Counted from the first letter of the stretch, positions 36,233 to 46,042 are shown. The stretch: 64,000 bases of DNA from Faecalibacterium sp. (GCA_029264955.1 JARHYC010000011.1:49547-113546), one strand, 5' to 3'. Numbers and translations: made by a program. Notes: generated by a model not told the origin, from the letters alone.

Positions 36233-36329
36233 TTTATACAATTCCTCCTAAGGCCGTACGCCAAACGTGGGGCGTTCCGTACGAACCTGAATTAAAAAGC
36301 AGCCCTGTGCCGCTTTTGCCAAAGAAAAC

Positions 36330-36357
36330 GAAAGCTCCCGCCAAACCGGGAGCTTTC
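36330..36357 (-). terminator. Terminator of acpP
   Basis: On the minus strand GAAAGCTCCCGG and CGGGAGCTTTC arms are followed by a T-rich stretch. It separates acpP from proS. Confidence 0.75.
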
Positions 36358-36374
36358 ACTGCAAGGGGAGAATC

Positions 36375-36617
36375 TTACTCCTCGATTTCAGCGTTGTCCT
36401 CGACGTACTTGACCAGATCGCCAACCAGACGCATACCCTCGATGGCTTCGTCGGGAATCTCGATGCCGAACTCGTCCTCCAGACTCATGACAACATCCAC
36501 CACGTCCAGGCTGTCGGCATCCAAGTCATTCAGCATATCGGTTTCCATAGTCAAGCTCTCAGGGTCGATGCTCAGCTGATCGGCCAGAATGTTGCGAATC
36601 GTTTCAAATACGTTCAT
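36375..36617 (-). CDS. acpP: Acyl carrier protein
   Basis: The 80-residue acidic helical protein carries fatty acyl chains on phosphopantetheine attached to the Ser of DADSLDVVDVV (Ser35). Length, charge and EFGIEIPDEAIE match type II fatty acid ACPs. It starts behind AAGGAG and has a strong promoter. It is monocistronic, with no fab genes near, so it could be the main ACP placed away from the fab cluster or a second copy. Confidence 0.95.
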   Translation of the reverse strand: MNVFETIRNILADQLSIDPESLTMETDMLNDLDADSLDVVDVVMSLEDEFGIEIPDEAIEGMRLVGDLVKYVEDNAEIEE

Positions 36618-36700
36618 GTGATGATCTCCTTATATTTTGCTGTAAAATCAATTTCTTGGTTGAGAATAGAATTTGTGCAGACACAAGTTCTTTCCTATTG

Positions 36701-36729
36701 TTTATATCCCATGCGGGCGGGCTTGTCAA
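36701..36729 (-). promoter_or_regulatory. Promoter of acpP
   Basis: TTGACA (36724-36729) and TATAAA (36701-36706) with a 17-base spacer on the minus strand; strong by consensus. Confidence 0.8.
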
Positions 36730-36766
36730 GCCTTGTTTGAGGTGCATTGCGAATAATTTTACAGAC

Positions 36767-36795
36767 TTGTCATACAAATAGCGCCTGCCTATAAT
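36767..36795 (+). promoter_or_regulatory. Promoter of dapF-dapL
   Basis: TTGTCA (36767-36772) and TATAAT (36790-36795) with a 17-base spacer, divergent from the acpP promoter. Confidence 0.8.
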
Positions 36796-36829
36796 ATAGT
36801 GATAAGGCAAAACGAAGGAGGCGGGGGTT

Positions 36830-37678
36830 TTGAAGTTGAAATTCACTAAAATGCAGGGCTGTGGAAACGATTATATCTACTTGGATTGTCGCAAGTCCGG
36901 TGTACCGGAAAACATTGCCGTACTGTGTCAAGATTTGTGTCCCCGGCATCTAGCGGTGGGGGCAGACGGTATCATCTGTATTTGCGCGCCGGAAACCGAA
37001 GGCGCACACGCCACGATGCGGATGTTTAATGCGGATGGCAGCGAAGGTAATATGTGCGGAAACGGGATTCGATGCGTGGCGCAGTGGCTGCACACGCATG
37101 AACCTGCGCTGGCGGAAATCTCACCTTTGCAAATTGATACCCGCGCCGGGCGTAAAGTTCTTTTTTATAAAGAAGCAGGTGTCTGGCAGGTAGATATGGG
37201 AAAATACAGTACCATGGCGGCAGATTTGCCGGCAGTTGGATTGGGAGAAGGCCCATTGGTGAATGTTCCGCTGACCGTGCAGGATGCATACTGGCAGATT
37301 AGCTGTGTGAGTATGGGCAACCCGCATTGCGTGACCATCGTCCCGGAAGTGGCACATTTGCCGCTGGAGAAAATCGGCCCGAATTTTGAAAGGCATCCGG
37401 CATTTCCCCAGCAGGTAAATACGGAGTTTATCCAGCTGGTGGATGACACTCACTTGAAAATGCGTGTATGGGAGCGTGGTAGCGGAGAAACCTGGGCTTG
37501 CGGTACAGGTACCTGTGCAGCAGTTGCTGCTATGGTAGAACAGGGAATCTGTCAGCTGGATACAGACGTTCAGGTAGAACTTTTAGGTGGAATGCTTACG
37601 ATCCGTGTGATGCCGGATCATACCGTATGGATGACGGGTCCGGCAAAAATCGTATTTGAAGGTACTGTAGAACAGTAA
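36830..37678 (+). CDS. dapF: Diaminopimelate epimerase
   Basis: Converts LL- to meso-diaminopimelate for lysine and peptidoglycan. TTG at 36830 is the start, 8 bases after AAGGAGG, giving MKLKFTKMQGCGNDYIYLD, the family's usual N-terminus. The 282 residues contain both catalytic cysteines, in NMCGNGIRC (about residue 73) and WACGTGTCAA (about residue 223). dapL follows after 25 bases; together they finish the aminotransferase branch from tetrahydrodipicolinate. Confidence 0.96.
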   Translation: MKLKFTKMQGCGNDYIYLDCRKSGVPENIAVLCQDLCPRHLAVGADGIICICAPETEGAHATMRMFNADGSEGNMCGNGIRCVAQWLHTHEPALAEISPLQIDTRAGRKVLFYKEAGVWQVDMGKYSTMAADLPAVGLGEGPLVNVPLTVQDAYWQISCVSMGNPHCVTIVPEVAHLPLEKIGPNFERHPAFPQQVNTEFIQLVDDTHLKMRVWERGSGETWACGTGTCAAVAAMVEQGICQLDTDVQVELLGGMLTIRVMPDHTVWMTGPAKIVFEGTVEQ

Positions 37679-37703
37679 CGAGAGGAGGGACGAGCGTCTC
37701 GGC

Positions 37704-38888
37704 ATGAAAATGAACCATCACTTCGACGCACTGGGGAAAAACTATCTGTTTGCAGAGGTAGATCGCAGAGTGCGCGCGTATGTGGAAAGCAATCCGGGAC
37801 GTGAAATCATTCGGCTCAGCATTGGCGAGGGTTGTCGTCCGTTGGCGCCATGTGTGGTAAAAGCCATGCAGGATGCTGCTGCGGAAATGGGAACCAAAGC
37901 AGGATTTCGTGGATACGGGCCTGCGGAAGGCTATCACTTTTTGCGCTGTGCCATACAGGATAAATATATGCAGTTTGGTGTGAAAGTGGATGTAAATGAA
38001 ATCTTCATCAGCGATGGTGCAAAAAGCGATTTAGCGCATCTGCTGGAACTGTTCTGTGCAGACAATACCGTGCTGGTACCTGACCCGGTGTATCCAGTCT
38101 ATGTGGATGACAATATACTGGATGGACGGCGCATCCTTTACGCACAGGCAAATGCGGAAAATAATTTTTTGCCTATGCCGAATCCGGAAGAACACGTAGA
38201 TTTGATTTACATTTGCAGCCCCAATAACCCAACAGGAGCTGCCTATACGACAAAGCAGTTGTTGGCGTGGGTGGAATACGCATTAGAAAACGATGCCATT
38301 ATTTTGTATGATGCTGCCTATCGATGCTTTTTGTCAGAACCAGACTTGGCACGAAGCATTTATCAGGTAAACGGTGCTGAACGTTGCGCCATTGAAATTG
38401 GCTCGTTTTCCAAGCGGGCTGGCTTTACGGGAACTCGCTGCGGTTATACAGTCATACCGCATAGCCTGGAGCGGGAGAATATGAACTTGAATGCGACGTG
38501 GCGCCGTAGACAGCAGACGAAAAGCAATGGTGTGGCATATATTGTGCAGCGTGGTGCGCAAGCAGCGCTGAGCCCGCTGGGACAAAAACAAATTCAGATG
38601 GATTTGGAATATTACCGTACCAATGCGGCGGTACTGGGCGAAGCGCTGGATGCCGCAGGTATTTGGTATTGTGGAGGGAAAAACAGCCCGTATCTTTGGC
38701 TGAAATGCCCCGGCGGAATGGGGAGTTGGCAATTTTTTGACTGGCTGATAGAACATTGTGGAATTGCAGGCACGCCGGGAGCAGGCTTTGGACCCTGCGG
38801 TGAGGGATATTTTCGGTTGACTGCATTTGGAGAAAAAGAAAAGACCTGCATTGCAGCGGAACGACTGAAAAAAGCGCTGTTACAGTGA
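37704..38888 (+). CDS. dapL: LL-diaminopimelate aminotransferase
   Basis: PLP enzyme that makes LL-diaminopimelate directly from tetrahydrodipicolinate, bypassing the succinylase or acetylase steps. The 394 residues begin NHHFDALGKNYLFAEVDRRV, typical of DapL, with FRGYGPAEGY, CSPNNPTGA and GSFSKRAGFTGTRCG containing the PLP lysine. The GAGGAGGGA site lies rather far (about 13 bases) from the ATG. It forms an operon with dapF; the pathway is common in Clostridia. Confidence 0.94.
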   Translation: MKMNHHFDALGKNYLFAEVDRRVRAYVESNPGREIIRLSIGEGCRPLAPCVVKAMQDAAAEMGTKAGFRGYGPAEGYHFLRCAIQDKYMQFGVKVDVNEIFISDGAKSDLAHLLELFCADNTVLVPDPVYPVYVDDNILDGRRILYAQANAENNFLPMPNPEEHVDLIYICSPNNPTGAAYTTKQLLAWVEYALENDAIILYDAAYRCFLSEPDLARSIYQVNGAERCAIEIGSFSKRAGFTGTRCGYTVIPHSLERENMNLNATWRRRQQTKSNGVAYIVQRGAQAALSPLGQKQIQMDLEYYRTNAAVLGEALDAAGIWYCGGKNSPYLWLKCPGGMGSWQFFDWLIEHCGIAGTPGAGFGPCGEGYFRLTAFGEKEKTCIAAERLKKALLQ

Positions 38889-38896
38889 TAGGATAC

Positions 38897-38932
38897 AAGA
38901 AAAGCCCCGACCGATAGGTCGGGGCTTTTTAT
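38897..38932 (+). terminator. Bidirectional terminator after dapL
   Basis: AAAAGCCCCGACC and GGTCGGGGCTTTT arms with a four-base loop; shared with the convergent MATE gene. Confidence 0.9.
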
Positions 38933-38934
38933 GA

Positions 38935-40296
38935 TTACATTTGAGATTTGCAGCGCTCCAGCCATTTACCACGGAAATAGTAAATCAAGAACAGGATCGA
39001 AGCTAAAGTCCAGGTCAAAGGATAGCTGAAGGTTACAGTACTCAATTCGTGGCGCAGCGGCACAACAAAGATAATCCATGCCAGACGCAGCAGACATACC
39101 ACAAAGACAGTGATGAGTGTGGGGATTTTTACGTCGCCGCAGCCGCGCAGTGTACCGGAAAGAACTTCAATTGCCACATAGGCTACATAGGCGGGAACCA
39201 GCAGGTGCATCATTTCCACACCCTTGGCAATAACGGAGGGATCCTGACTGAACAGGCGGAACAAAAATTCGCTGGCGGGGTACATAATGGCACATACAAT
39301 GACGGTGCCAATTGATGTGATAAGCAGACAGATGTTGGTGCCCTTCTTCACACGGTCAAATTTCTGTGCACCAAAATTCTGACCGGCAAAGGTAGTGATG
39401 GCAAGTCCCATGGAGCTAAGGGTCATCCAGTAGAGCAAATCGACCTTGCTGTAAACGCTCCAGGCAGCAATCACGATGGTACCGAAACCATTGATGCAGC
39501 TTTGAATAACGATATTGCTGACATTGAACAGCGAAGCCTGGGCGGCTGCGGGCAAACCAATCGCAAAAATCTTGCGCAGGACGATCGGGTCCATCTTCAT
39601 TTTGGCCAGTTTCAGCTGCCAAGGCATATTCTTGGTTTTCACCAGGCAGAACATGACGCAGATTGCGCTGGCTACCTGACTGATGACAGTGGCAATCGCT
39701 GCGCCGGCAACACCCATCGGAATGATAGCAACCAGTAAAAAGTCCAATACAATGTTGACTAGAGAAGCAATAATCAGAATATATAGCGGACGCTTGGTGT
39801 CGCCAACAGCACGCAAGATACCGGTTCCTGTGTTATAAATCAGCTGCGGGATCATGCCGATAAAATAAATGCGCAGGTACAGTGCTGCGTCGGGTACAAC
39901 ATCGGCAGGGGTCTGCATCCAAACCATAACGATTTCACTGGAGAACAGGCCCATAACTGTCAGCACGGCACCGCCAACCAAAGAAAGTGCGAGTGCAGTA
40001 TGCACCTGACGGTCAACAGATTTGAAATCTCCTGCACCGTAGTTTTGAGAAATCAGGATGCTGGCGCCACTGCACAGACCTACAAAAAAGCCCAGCAGCA
40101 ATGCTACGAAAGGACCGGTAGCACCAACAGCAGCCAGCGCATCGGTGCCTACATAGTTGCCGACGATCAGGGTGTCGACGGTGTTATACAGTTGCTGGAA
40201 CAAGGTGCCCAAAAAGATGGGGAAGAACAGCTGCATCAGCTGACCGGCAATATTTCCGGTCAGGATGGGATTCTGCTTGGTTGTAGATTCTAGCAT
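38935..40296 (-). CDS. MATE-family antiporter (second copy)
   Basis: The 453-residue, twelve-helix transporter includes LFQQLYNTVDTLIVGNYVG near the N-terminus, the NorM/DinF-type block, and a repeat in the second half. It starts at an ATG behind GGAGGCGTT. It is only distantly similar to the MATE protein at 14 kb, which has a different N-terminal motif (LVNLLDNLMVG). The substrate is unknown. It is monocistronic. Confidence 0.93.
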   Translation of the reverse strand: MLESTTKQNPILTGNIAGQLMQLFFPIFLGTLFQQLYNTVDTLIVGNYVGTDALAAVGATGPFVALLLGFFVGLCSGASILISQNYGAGDFKSVDRQVHTALALSLVGGAVLTVMGLFSSEIVMVWMQTPADVVPDAALYLRIYFIGMIPQLIYNTGTGILRAVGDTKRPLYILIIASLVNIVLDFLLVAIIPMGVAGAAIATVISQVASAICVMFCLVKTKNMPWQLKLAKMKMDPIVLRKIFAIGLPAAAQASLFNVSNIVIQSCINGFGTIVIAAWSVYSKVDLLYWMTLSSMGLAITTFAGQNFGAQKFDRVKKGTNICLLITSIGTVIVCAIMYPASEFLFRLFSQDPSVIAKGVEMMHLLVPAYVAYVAIEVLSGTLRGCGDVKIPTLITVFVVCLLRLAWIIFVVPLRHELSTVTFSYPLTWTLASILFLIYYFRGKWLERCKSQM

Positions 40297-40402
40297 AACG
40301 CCTCCGCAATGACAAAGATAGAAGAATAAAAACTCACAAGTTCACATTTTACTACGGGAAAAGATAAAAGTAAACACGCGATTTTTAACGAACTTTAGTC
40401 AG

Positions 40403-43378
40403 TTATTTGCATTTGTTTTGGTTTGCTTTCACAATGCGAAAAGCCAGCACAGCAGCAAACAGCTGCTGTATAAAAAAGCAAAACAGTATCCATGCAGCAC
40501 AAGAAAACGCCGGAAGAAAAAGTGATGGGCTTCGGTAGAGTGTGGGGTGTAGTATCGCTGTATCACCGGAAGTGGTAACGTAGTCTCGATTCACAACGCG
40601 GACGTACAGATACTGGTAGAGGATGTTTTTTGTCGCACGACGCAGTGCCGCCAGATAGGCTGGGGATTTCTGTTCAAAACGAACAAACTCTGCTGGGGTG
40701 CCATCCATCCAAAGGTCACCACCGGCGCGTAATGCTTGGTTGCCATTCATATAGGAGCGATGGTCACTGTAATCCGTAATGACAGCACCGTGAAAGTTCC
40801 ATTCGTCCCGCAGAATTCCGGTGAGCAGAGCGGTACTGCCACCAGACCATACACCGCCAATCCGGTTATAGGCGGTCATCAAACCAGTGCCGCCGTATTC
40901 TGTTACCAGAATACGAAACGGCTCCAGATAACGCTCCCGCAAAGTTTGCTCGGGCATCCAAGTGTAGATGCCATCTCGGTAGATGTGGGATTCCTGATCG
41001 TTGCAAATCAGATGTTTTACAAAGCAGTAGGTGCCGGCTTCCATACTGCCGGAAACGGTACTACCGCACATTCTGCCGGAAAGCAGGCTATCTTCCGAAT
41101 AGTATTCATAGTTGCGGCCGCCAAAGGGTGTGCGGTGTAGGTTTGCCGCAGGAGCATACCATCCGCTATAACCCAGCTGTGCCGCTTGTTGGCCGATAGA
41201 ACGCCCAATTTGCTGCGCAAGGTCCGTGTTCCAGCTTTGGGCGAGGGTATTTGCACAGGGGAATCCGGTTCCGTAACCGCGCTGTGGGGAATAACTGCCG
41301 ATTTGGGAAGGTCCATCCCCATCGTTGGTCAATGGCTTGCCGATGCTGGGCAAAGGTGCCGTCTGGCTGTATCCGTGAAACACCAGAAGCTCCATTTCTT
41401 TTTGCGGAATCTGGTGCAGGAGTGGTTCCCACTGAGGGTGGTCATAATCTTCACCCAAAGCCCAGCCCAGAGGTGTGAGTAAACCGTTTTTCTCAATGGT
41501 GTAGTCACCCGTCGGGTAAGCTGGTGGCGTTTCGATTGGTTGCTGCACCCAGGCTTGCGCCATAGCACGGGTATACCGATTGTTTTTCCGGAGCTTGGTG
41601 TGCATGGGGCGTGTGGCAATATTTTGCGTCGGAAAGGTTCCAACAAAATCCGCACGGCTCAGCCAGCGAATATTTTGCTCGGTGTCGCTGCCGTCCAGAC
41701 TCATTCCGTCCATGGCAGATGTACCGGTAAATTTGTTTGTGACGGCGCGGCCAGTAGTGGGATCATTGGGATATTGTGCTGCCTTGGCAAGCGAATAGTC
41801 GAAAGTGAATGCAATGTTGTGCGCATCATGCCGCAGAGAAAACTTGTATAAACCAGCATCCAGTTCATAACCGCAAAAAGCGTTGCGGTTTGCATCCAGT
41901 GCATCATAACTTGCCATGTCAGGAAGACGACAGGATAGGGTTAAAATCTCGCTTTCGCCGGGAGCAAGCGTTTGTGTTTTGGCGAAATCTACCAGCTCTA
42001 CTGCGGATTTTTCAATACCGCCGGGATAGTAAGGCGCAGTACCATATAGCTGGACGACTTCTTTGCCGGGATGTGATCCGGTATTTGTGACTTTAACACG
42101 GAAGGTTAGTTCCTGCTCCGGGCTGATGCACTGCCCATCTGTTGGGGCGTCCAAAACCTCCCAGGAAAAATCGGTGTAGCTGAGTCCGTAGCCAAAAGGA
42201 TACTGGACCACGCCGGAATAGCCGTGGCCGTACGGTGTTTGTACAGCATCCCAAACACCCTCGGCATCAGCGGTTTCGTACCATTGATAGCCCACATAAA
42301 TGGATTCGGCATAATCCACATAGGAAACCTGCTTGTATGGAAGTGGAAGACTTAGGTTGGTGCAGATGCTGCCCATGGGATACATGCCCTCAGTGTTGGT
42401 ATAAGCACCAACACCGTTTTGGCCGGAGTTGGCATAACTGGCGGCGGAGGCAAAATTATAGGCGAAGGTATCTGCGGTACGTCCACTGGGTGAAGATTTC
42501 CCCCACAGAATATCTGGCAGAACTGCTGCGGCGGTTTGGCCAGTATAGCCTGCAAGCAGACAGGCGTCTACACCGGGGGTGGTTTCGATTGGTCCAAGCG
42601 CCATAGCATTGGCGGTGTTTAAAATGACGATTACCTGCTGGTAGGTTTGTCCCAGATACGCAAGCAAGGCCTCTTCTTCCACAGACAAATCCAGATAAGT
42701 GCGGCTTTCATCCACTACAATGGGACCATCGGATTCAGTTCTTTTATATTGTACCTGCGTGCAGTCATTGCTTTCCCCGGCGGGCCGACCAATAACAAGA
42801 ATGGCTGTATCTGAAAATGCTTTTGCTTGTTCCAGTAAGGCTTCTGTATAGTAGCGTTTATCCGCAATACTAGGTTCGTATAGACGGCAGGATTCCTCTG
42901 GAAAACTCCGCAGCGTAAACGCAAACTCCCGTTTGGGCTGAAATGCACGGTACATTTCAATCAGCTGCTGGTTATAGGTAATACCGTTTTGTTCCAGTGC
43001 GGCAAGAAAATCGGTTTCGATCGTAGCTACACCACCGGAACCCGAACCGCCACCCAGCCATTGTGTCGCAGCCCAGCCGAACACATTCACAGTGTGGACG
43101 GTATCGGATAAAGGCAAAACATGCTCTGGATTATGGAGCAGGACAACACCTTCCGATTCTGCCTGTAAGGCAAGTTGCTGAGCCTGTGCATTGGTCTGCG
43201 CCTTTTGTGATTCAGTAGCGCTGCTGTGAACAGACGTAAGGAAGGTATCAAACACAGTTGCATTAGCGTCCAGAAGCGGCTGTGTCAAGAAAGCGGCAAT
43301 CAAAAAGAGTGCGGTGATTGCAGCAAAAATACTATGCAGATAGGGGTGCGGCTTAGGCGTACCTTTCTTTTTTATCAT
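40403..43378 (-). CDS. Glycoside hydrolase family 3, domain-permuted and membrane-anchored
   Basis: The 991 residues begin with a hydrophobic anchor (about 15-37). The GH3 C-terminal alpha/beta sandwich domain comes first (EGVVLLHNP near 76; GGSGSGGVATIETDF), then the fibronectin-like domain (WEVLDAPTDG to FTFDYSL). The catalytic TIM-barrel-type domain comes last, with LMTAYNRIGGVWSGGS and GAVITDYSDH holding the nucleophile D869. A second hydrophobic segment at about 955-985 ends the protein. This order is the reverse of classic GH3 and known in some Ruminococcus-type beta-glucosidases. It probably faces outward; the sugar is unknown. Confidence 0.9.
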   Translation of the reverse strand: MIKKKGTPKPHPYLHSIFAAITALFLIAAFLTQPLLDANATVFDTFLTSVHSSATESQKAQTNAQAQQLALQAESEGVVLLHNPEHVLPLSDTVHTVNVFGWAATQWLGGGSGSGGVATIETDFLAALEQNGITYNQQLIEMYRAFQPKREFAFTLRSFPEESCRLYEPSIADKRYYTEALLEQAKAFSDTAILVIGRPAGESNDCTQVQYKRTESDGPIVVDESRTYLDLSVEEEALLAYLGQTYQQVIVILNTANAMALGPIETTPGVDACLLAGYTGQTAAAVLPDILWGKSSPSGRTADTFAYNFASAASYANSGQNGVGAYTNTEGMYPMGSICTNLSLPLPYKQVSYVDYAESIYVGYQWYETADAEGVWDAVQTPYGHGYSGVVQYPFGYGLSYTDFSWEVLDAPTDGQCISPEQELTFRVKVTNTGSHPGKEVVQLYGTAPYYPGGIEKSAVELVDFAKTQTLAPGESEILTLSCRLPDMASYDALDANRNAFCGYELDAGLYKFSLRHDAHNIAFTFDYSLAKAAQYPNDPTTGRAVTNKFTGTSAMDGMSLDGSDTEQNIRWLSRADFVGTFPTQNIATRPMHTKLRKNNRYTRAMAQAWVQQPIETPPAYPTGDYTIEKNGLLTPLGWALGEDYDHPQWEPLLHQIPQKEMELLVFHGYSQTAPLPSIGKPLTNDGDGPSQIGSYSPQRGYGTGFPCANTLAQSWNTDLAQQIGRSIGQQAAQLGYSGWYAPAANLHRTPFGGRNYEYYSEDSLLSGRMCGSTVSGSMEAGTYCFVKHLICNDQESHIYRDGIYTWMPEQTLRERYLEPFRILVTEYGGTGLMTAYNRIGGVWSGGSTALLTGILRDEWNFHGAVITDYSDHRSYMNGNQALRAGGDLWMDGTPAEFVRFEQKSPAYLAALRRATKNILYQYLYVRVVNRDYVTTSGDTAILHPTLYRSPSLFLPAFSCAAWILFCFFIQQLFAAVLAFRIVKANQNKCK

Positions 43379-43494
43379 GGAAAAACCTCCTGCGGAGAAA
43401 GAAGTGTAGAAAATACTTTACAGTATAGCACAGATATACATGGTCTGTGCCGCTGTCTCTGTGATACAATACTCCTGAAAAGGAGGGGAATATC

Positions 43495-43941
43495 ATGCAG
43501 ATTCTGGTGGATGCGGATGCCTGCCCGGTCGTACACATTGTGGAGCAGCTATCGCAGAAACGAAATATTCCTGTGACTTTGTTTTGCGATACCAGCCATG
43601 TTCTTCAGTCCGATTATGCAGTAGTGCGCAGCATTGATGCGGGTGCAGACGCAGTGGATTTTGCGCTGACAGCAGTTTGCAAAGCGGGTGATGTGGTGAT
43701 TACGCAGGATTATGGTTTGGCGGCTATGACACTTGCCAAAGGCGCATACGGATTGCATCAGAGCGGAATGCGATATACCGATGATAATATTGACCGATTA
43801 CTAATGGAAAGACACTTGGCAAAGAAGGCACGCAGGGCAAACGCAAGACATCATTTGAAGGGCCCGCCGCGCCGCACAGAAGATGATAATAAAAGATTTG
43901 CGACTGCGCTGGAAAAGCTACTGGATGAAATCAATATGTAA
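43495..43941 (+). CDS. YaiI/YqxD (DUF188) family protein
   Basis: The 148-residue PIN-like protein has VDADACPV at the N-terminus, CDTSH, GADAVDFAL and VITQDYGLAAM, the conserved acidic positions of DUF188. The biochemical role is not settled; the fold suggests a nuclease. A GAAAAGGAGGGG site precedes the ATG. The gene diverges from the GH3 gene and ends at its own terminator. Confidence 0.9.
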   Translation: MQILVDADACPVVHIVEQLSQKRNIPVTLFCDTSHVLQSDYAVVRSIDAGADAVDFALTAVCKAGDVVITQDYGLAAMTLAKGAYGLHQSGMRYTDDNIDRLLMERHLAKKARRANARHHLKGPPRRTEDDNKRFATALEKLLDEINM

Positions 43942-43945
43942 TGCA

Positions 43946-43988
43946 AAAGAAAGCACGGAACACTTGGGAGTGACCGTGCTTTCTGATT
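43946..43988 (+). terminator. Bidirectional terminator after the DUF188 gene
   Basis: AGAAAGCACGG and CCGTGCTTTCT arms plus an inner imperfect stem; serves the convergent AI-2E-family gene as well. Confidence 0.75.
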
Positions 43989-43996
43989 TTATTGAA

Positions 43997-45157
43997 TTAT
44001 TCCGCCGGTGCGTCAGCGAGTTCTGGGTCAGAGGGCTGTGCAGACAGCGTTTGTTTTTGCTGTCGACGGGAAACATCTGCGCCGACGAGTTTATAAATGG
44101 TAGCAGCAAGGGGAACACCCAACAGCATACCGACGATGCCCAAAATACCACCGCCCACCGTAACAGCAGCCATGACCCACAGACCCGGCAAGCCGATAGA
44201 ACTGCCGACCACACGGGGATAGATCAAGTTACCTTCCAGCTGCTGCAGAACACACAGGAAAATGATAAAAAAGATAGCTTTCACAGGGGAGACGGTTAAA
44301 ATCATCAGTGCGCCCACAGAGGCACCGATGTAAGCGCCTGCAATGGGAATCAGTGCGGTGAAACCTACCAGAGTGCCAATCATGGAAGCGTACGGCAAGC
44401 GGAAGATCCACATACCAACCATACACAGTACACCCAGTACGACGGCTTCCAAACACTGACCGACTACAAAGCTGTGGAAGGTGTCATTTGCAGTTGCAAA
44501 AATATAAGAAATCCTGTGCAGGACTTTGTCGCCCAGATAAACATGAATCAGTGTGCTAAGCTGCTGCTTCAGCCAGTCTTTGCCAGCCAGCAGGTAAATG
44601 GCGAATACCAGTGACAGTACCATAGTAACAACTGCGGAAAATGTGCTGCTGACAGCGCCGACCAGAGAAGTCATAGTGCCGCCAATCCCGGTAAGCAGCC
44701 AGTTGCCGGCCTTTGAAATCAGACTTTCCCAATCGGTGGGGCTCCAGTTATAAGGTAGCAGCTCTGGTGTGATCTCCCAGTTGAAATTGGTTTCCAACCA
44801 GATAAACACCTTGTTTAACGCTGCGGGAAGTCGTTCAAGTAGCAATTTGATACATGAGGCAAGTTCCGGGAAAACCATACCGGATACCAGTGCAAAGACC
44901 AGCAGGATGCTGGCAAACGCAAGAATCATGCAGATAGGACGCTTTAGTTTGGGACATTTGGAAAAAGAGAGTTTCTTCTCGAAAAAGGTCATGGGGATAT
45001 TCAGGATATAAGCAATCACACAGCCTAGCAGCAGTGGGATAGCAGCGCCAAGCGCAACGCGCGCCAGACCGGCGACGGACTGCCAATAATGAATGACAAG
45101 ATATGTGATCACAACAGTGCTGCCAATACGCAGGCAGCTGTTCCATTCCATTTTCAT
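43997..45157 (-). CDS. AI-2E family permease
   Basis: The 386-residue membrane protein has about seven to eight helices, a central soluble region (about 100-190) and the family block PYASMIGTLVGFTALIPIAGAY. Members range from autoinducer export to Na+/H+ antiport, so the substrate should not be taken from the name. The C-terminal tail is polar (QKQTLSAQPSDPELADAPAE). It follows the TrmH-family gene by 57 bases on the same strand, a likely operon. The GAAAGGA site fits the ATG. Confidence 0.9.
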   Translation of the reverse strand: MKMEWNSCLRIGSTVVITYLVIHYWQSVAGLARVALGAAIPLLLGCVIAYILNIPMTFFEKKLSFSKCPKLKRPICMILAFASILLVFALVSGMVFPELASCIKLLLERLPAALNKVFIWLETNFNWEITPELLPYNWSPTDWESLISKAGNWLLTGIGGTMTSLVGAVSSTFSAVVTMVLSLVFAIYLLAGKDWLKQQLSTLIHVYLGDKVLHRISYIFATANDTFHSFVVGQCLEAVVLGVLCMVGMWIFRLPYASMIGTLVGFTALIPIAGAYIGASVGALMILTVSPVKAIFFIIFLCVLQQLEGNLIYPRVVGSSIGLPGLWVMAAVTVGGGILGIVGMLLGVPLAATIYKLVGADVSRRQQKQTLSAQPSDPELADAPAE

Positions 45158-45214
45158 ACGAATCCTTTCTGTCAGAAAATTGATAGGACGAATCGGAAAA
45201 AAGCGGTTTTTTGC

Positions 45215-46042
45215 TTATTTGGCACGTAGCTGCCAGAAGGCTACGGCGCTGGCGGCAGCAACATTCAGCGAATCGACCTTGTGGTACATGGGGATACAAA
45301 CGGTATAATCGCATCCGGCAATCGTGTGTGCGGATAAACCATCCCCTTCGGTACCCAAAATGACCGCCAGTTTGTTTTCTGCCTGCAGGCCAGGGTCTTC
45401 AATACTGACCGCTGTGTTACTCAAAGCAAGTGCGGCAGTTTTGAAACCGTACTGATTCAGCTGTGCCAAACCCTGTGTGGGCCAGTCAGCCGGGGTATCA
45501 CCAATGCGTGCCCAGGGAATCTGAAATACCGTGCCCATGCTGACACGCACTGCCCGGCGGTACAGTGGATCACAGCAGGTAGGAGTCAAAAGCACACCGT
45601 CCATACCCAGCGCCGCAGCAGAGCGGAAGATGGCACCTATGTTGGTGGAGTCTACGATGCCTTCCAAAACACAGATGCGTTTTGCGCCGGCGCATACTTG
45701 GTCAACCGTCAGCGGTTTGGGACGACGCATGGCGCACAATACGCCGCGGGTAAGGGCATAGCCGGTCAGCTGTGCAAGCACTTCATTTTCTGCGGTGTAA
45801 ACCGGAACATCTCCGCAGCGAGCCAACAGGTCTTTGGCATTGCCATCGATGTGCTTGCGCTCCATGAGAAAGGCCAGCGGCTCATATCCTGCATCCAGTG
45901 CGGTACCAATGACCTTGGTACTTTCCGCAATAAAGATGCCTTTTTCCGGCTCTTTTTTGTTGCGCAGCTGCACTTCGGTCAATCGAGCGAACAAATCCAG
46001 CTCTGGAGCAGAAAAGTCGGCGATTTCGATAATGTTGGGCAT
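45215..46042 (-). CDS. TrmH/SpoU-family RNA 2'-O-methyltransferase
   Basis: The ATG at 46042 follows GGAAGG; the 275 residues combine an N-terminal substrate-binding domain (IFIAESTKVI) with a SPOUT domain: motif 1 ILEGIVDSTNIGAIFRSAAA, motif 2 LAVILGTEGDGLS, and motif 3 CIPMYHKVDSLNVAAASAVA, forming the trefoil knot. It methylates ribose in rRNA or tRNA using S-adenosylmethionine. The exact nucleotide cannot be told. Confidence 0.93.
   Translation of the reverse strand: MPNIIEIADFSAPELDLFARLTEVQLRNKKEPEKGIFIAESTKVIGTALDAGYEPLAFLMERKHIDGNAKDLLARCGDVPVYTAENEVLAQLTGYALTRGVLCAMRRPKPLTVDQVCAGAKRICVLEGIVDSTNIGAIFRSAAALGMDGVLLTPTCCDPLYRRAVRVSMGTVFQIPWARIGDTPADWPTQGLAQLNQYGFKTAALALSNTAVSIEDPGLQAENKLAVILGTEGDGLSAHTIAGCDYTVCIPMYHKVDSLNVAAASAVAFWQLRAK

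Noticed and set aside
34784..36295. A 503-codon plus-strand frame opposite proS.
   Set aside because: proS on the minus strand is certain, and the plus frame has no ribosome-binding site or family.
36233..36374. T-box leader for proS.
   Set aside because: No specifier stem, T-box sequence or terminator/antiterminator pair is visible; only a short hairpin and the acpP terminator.
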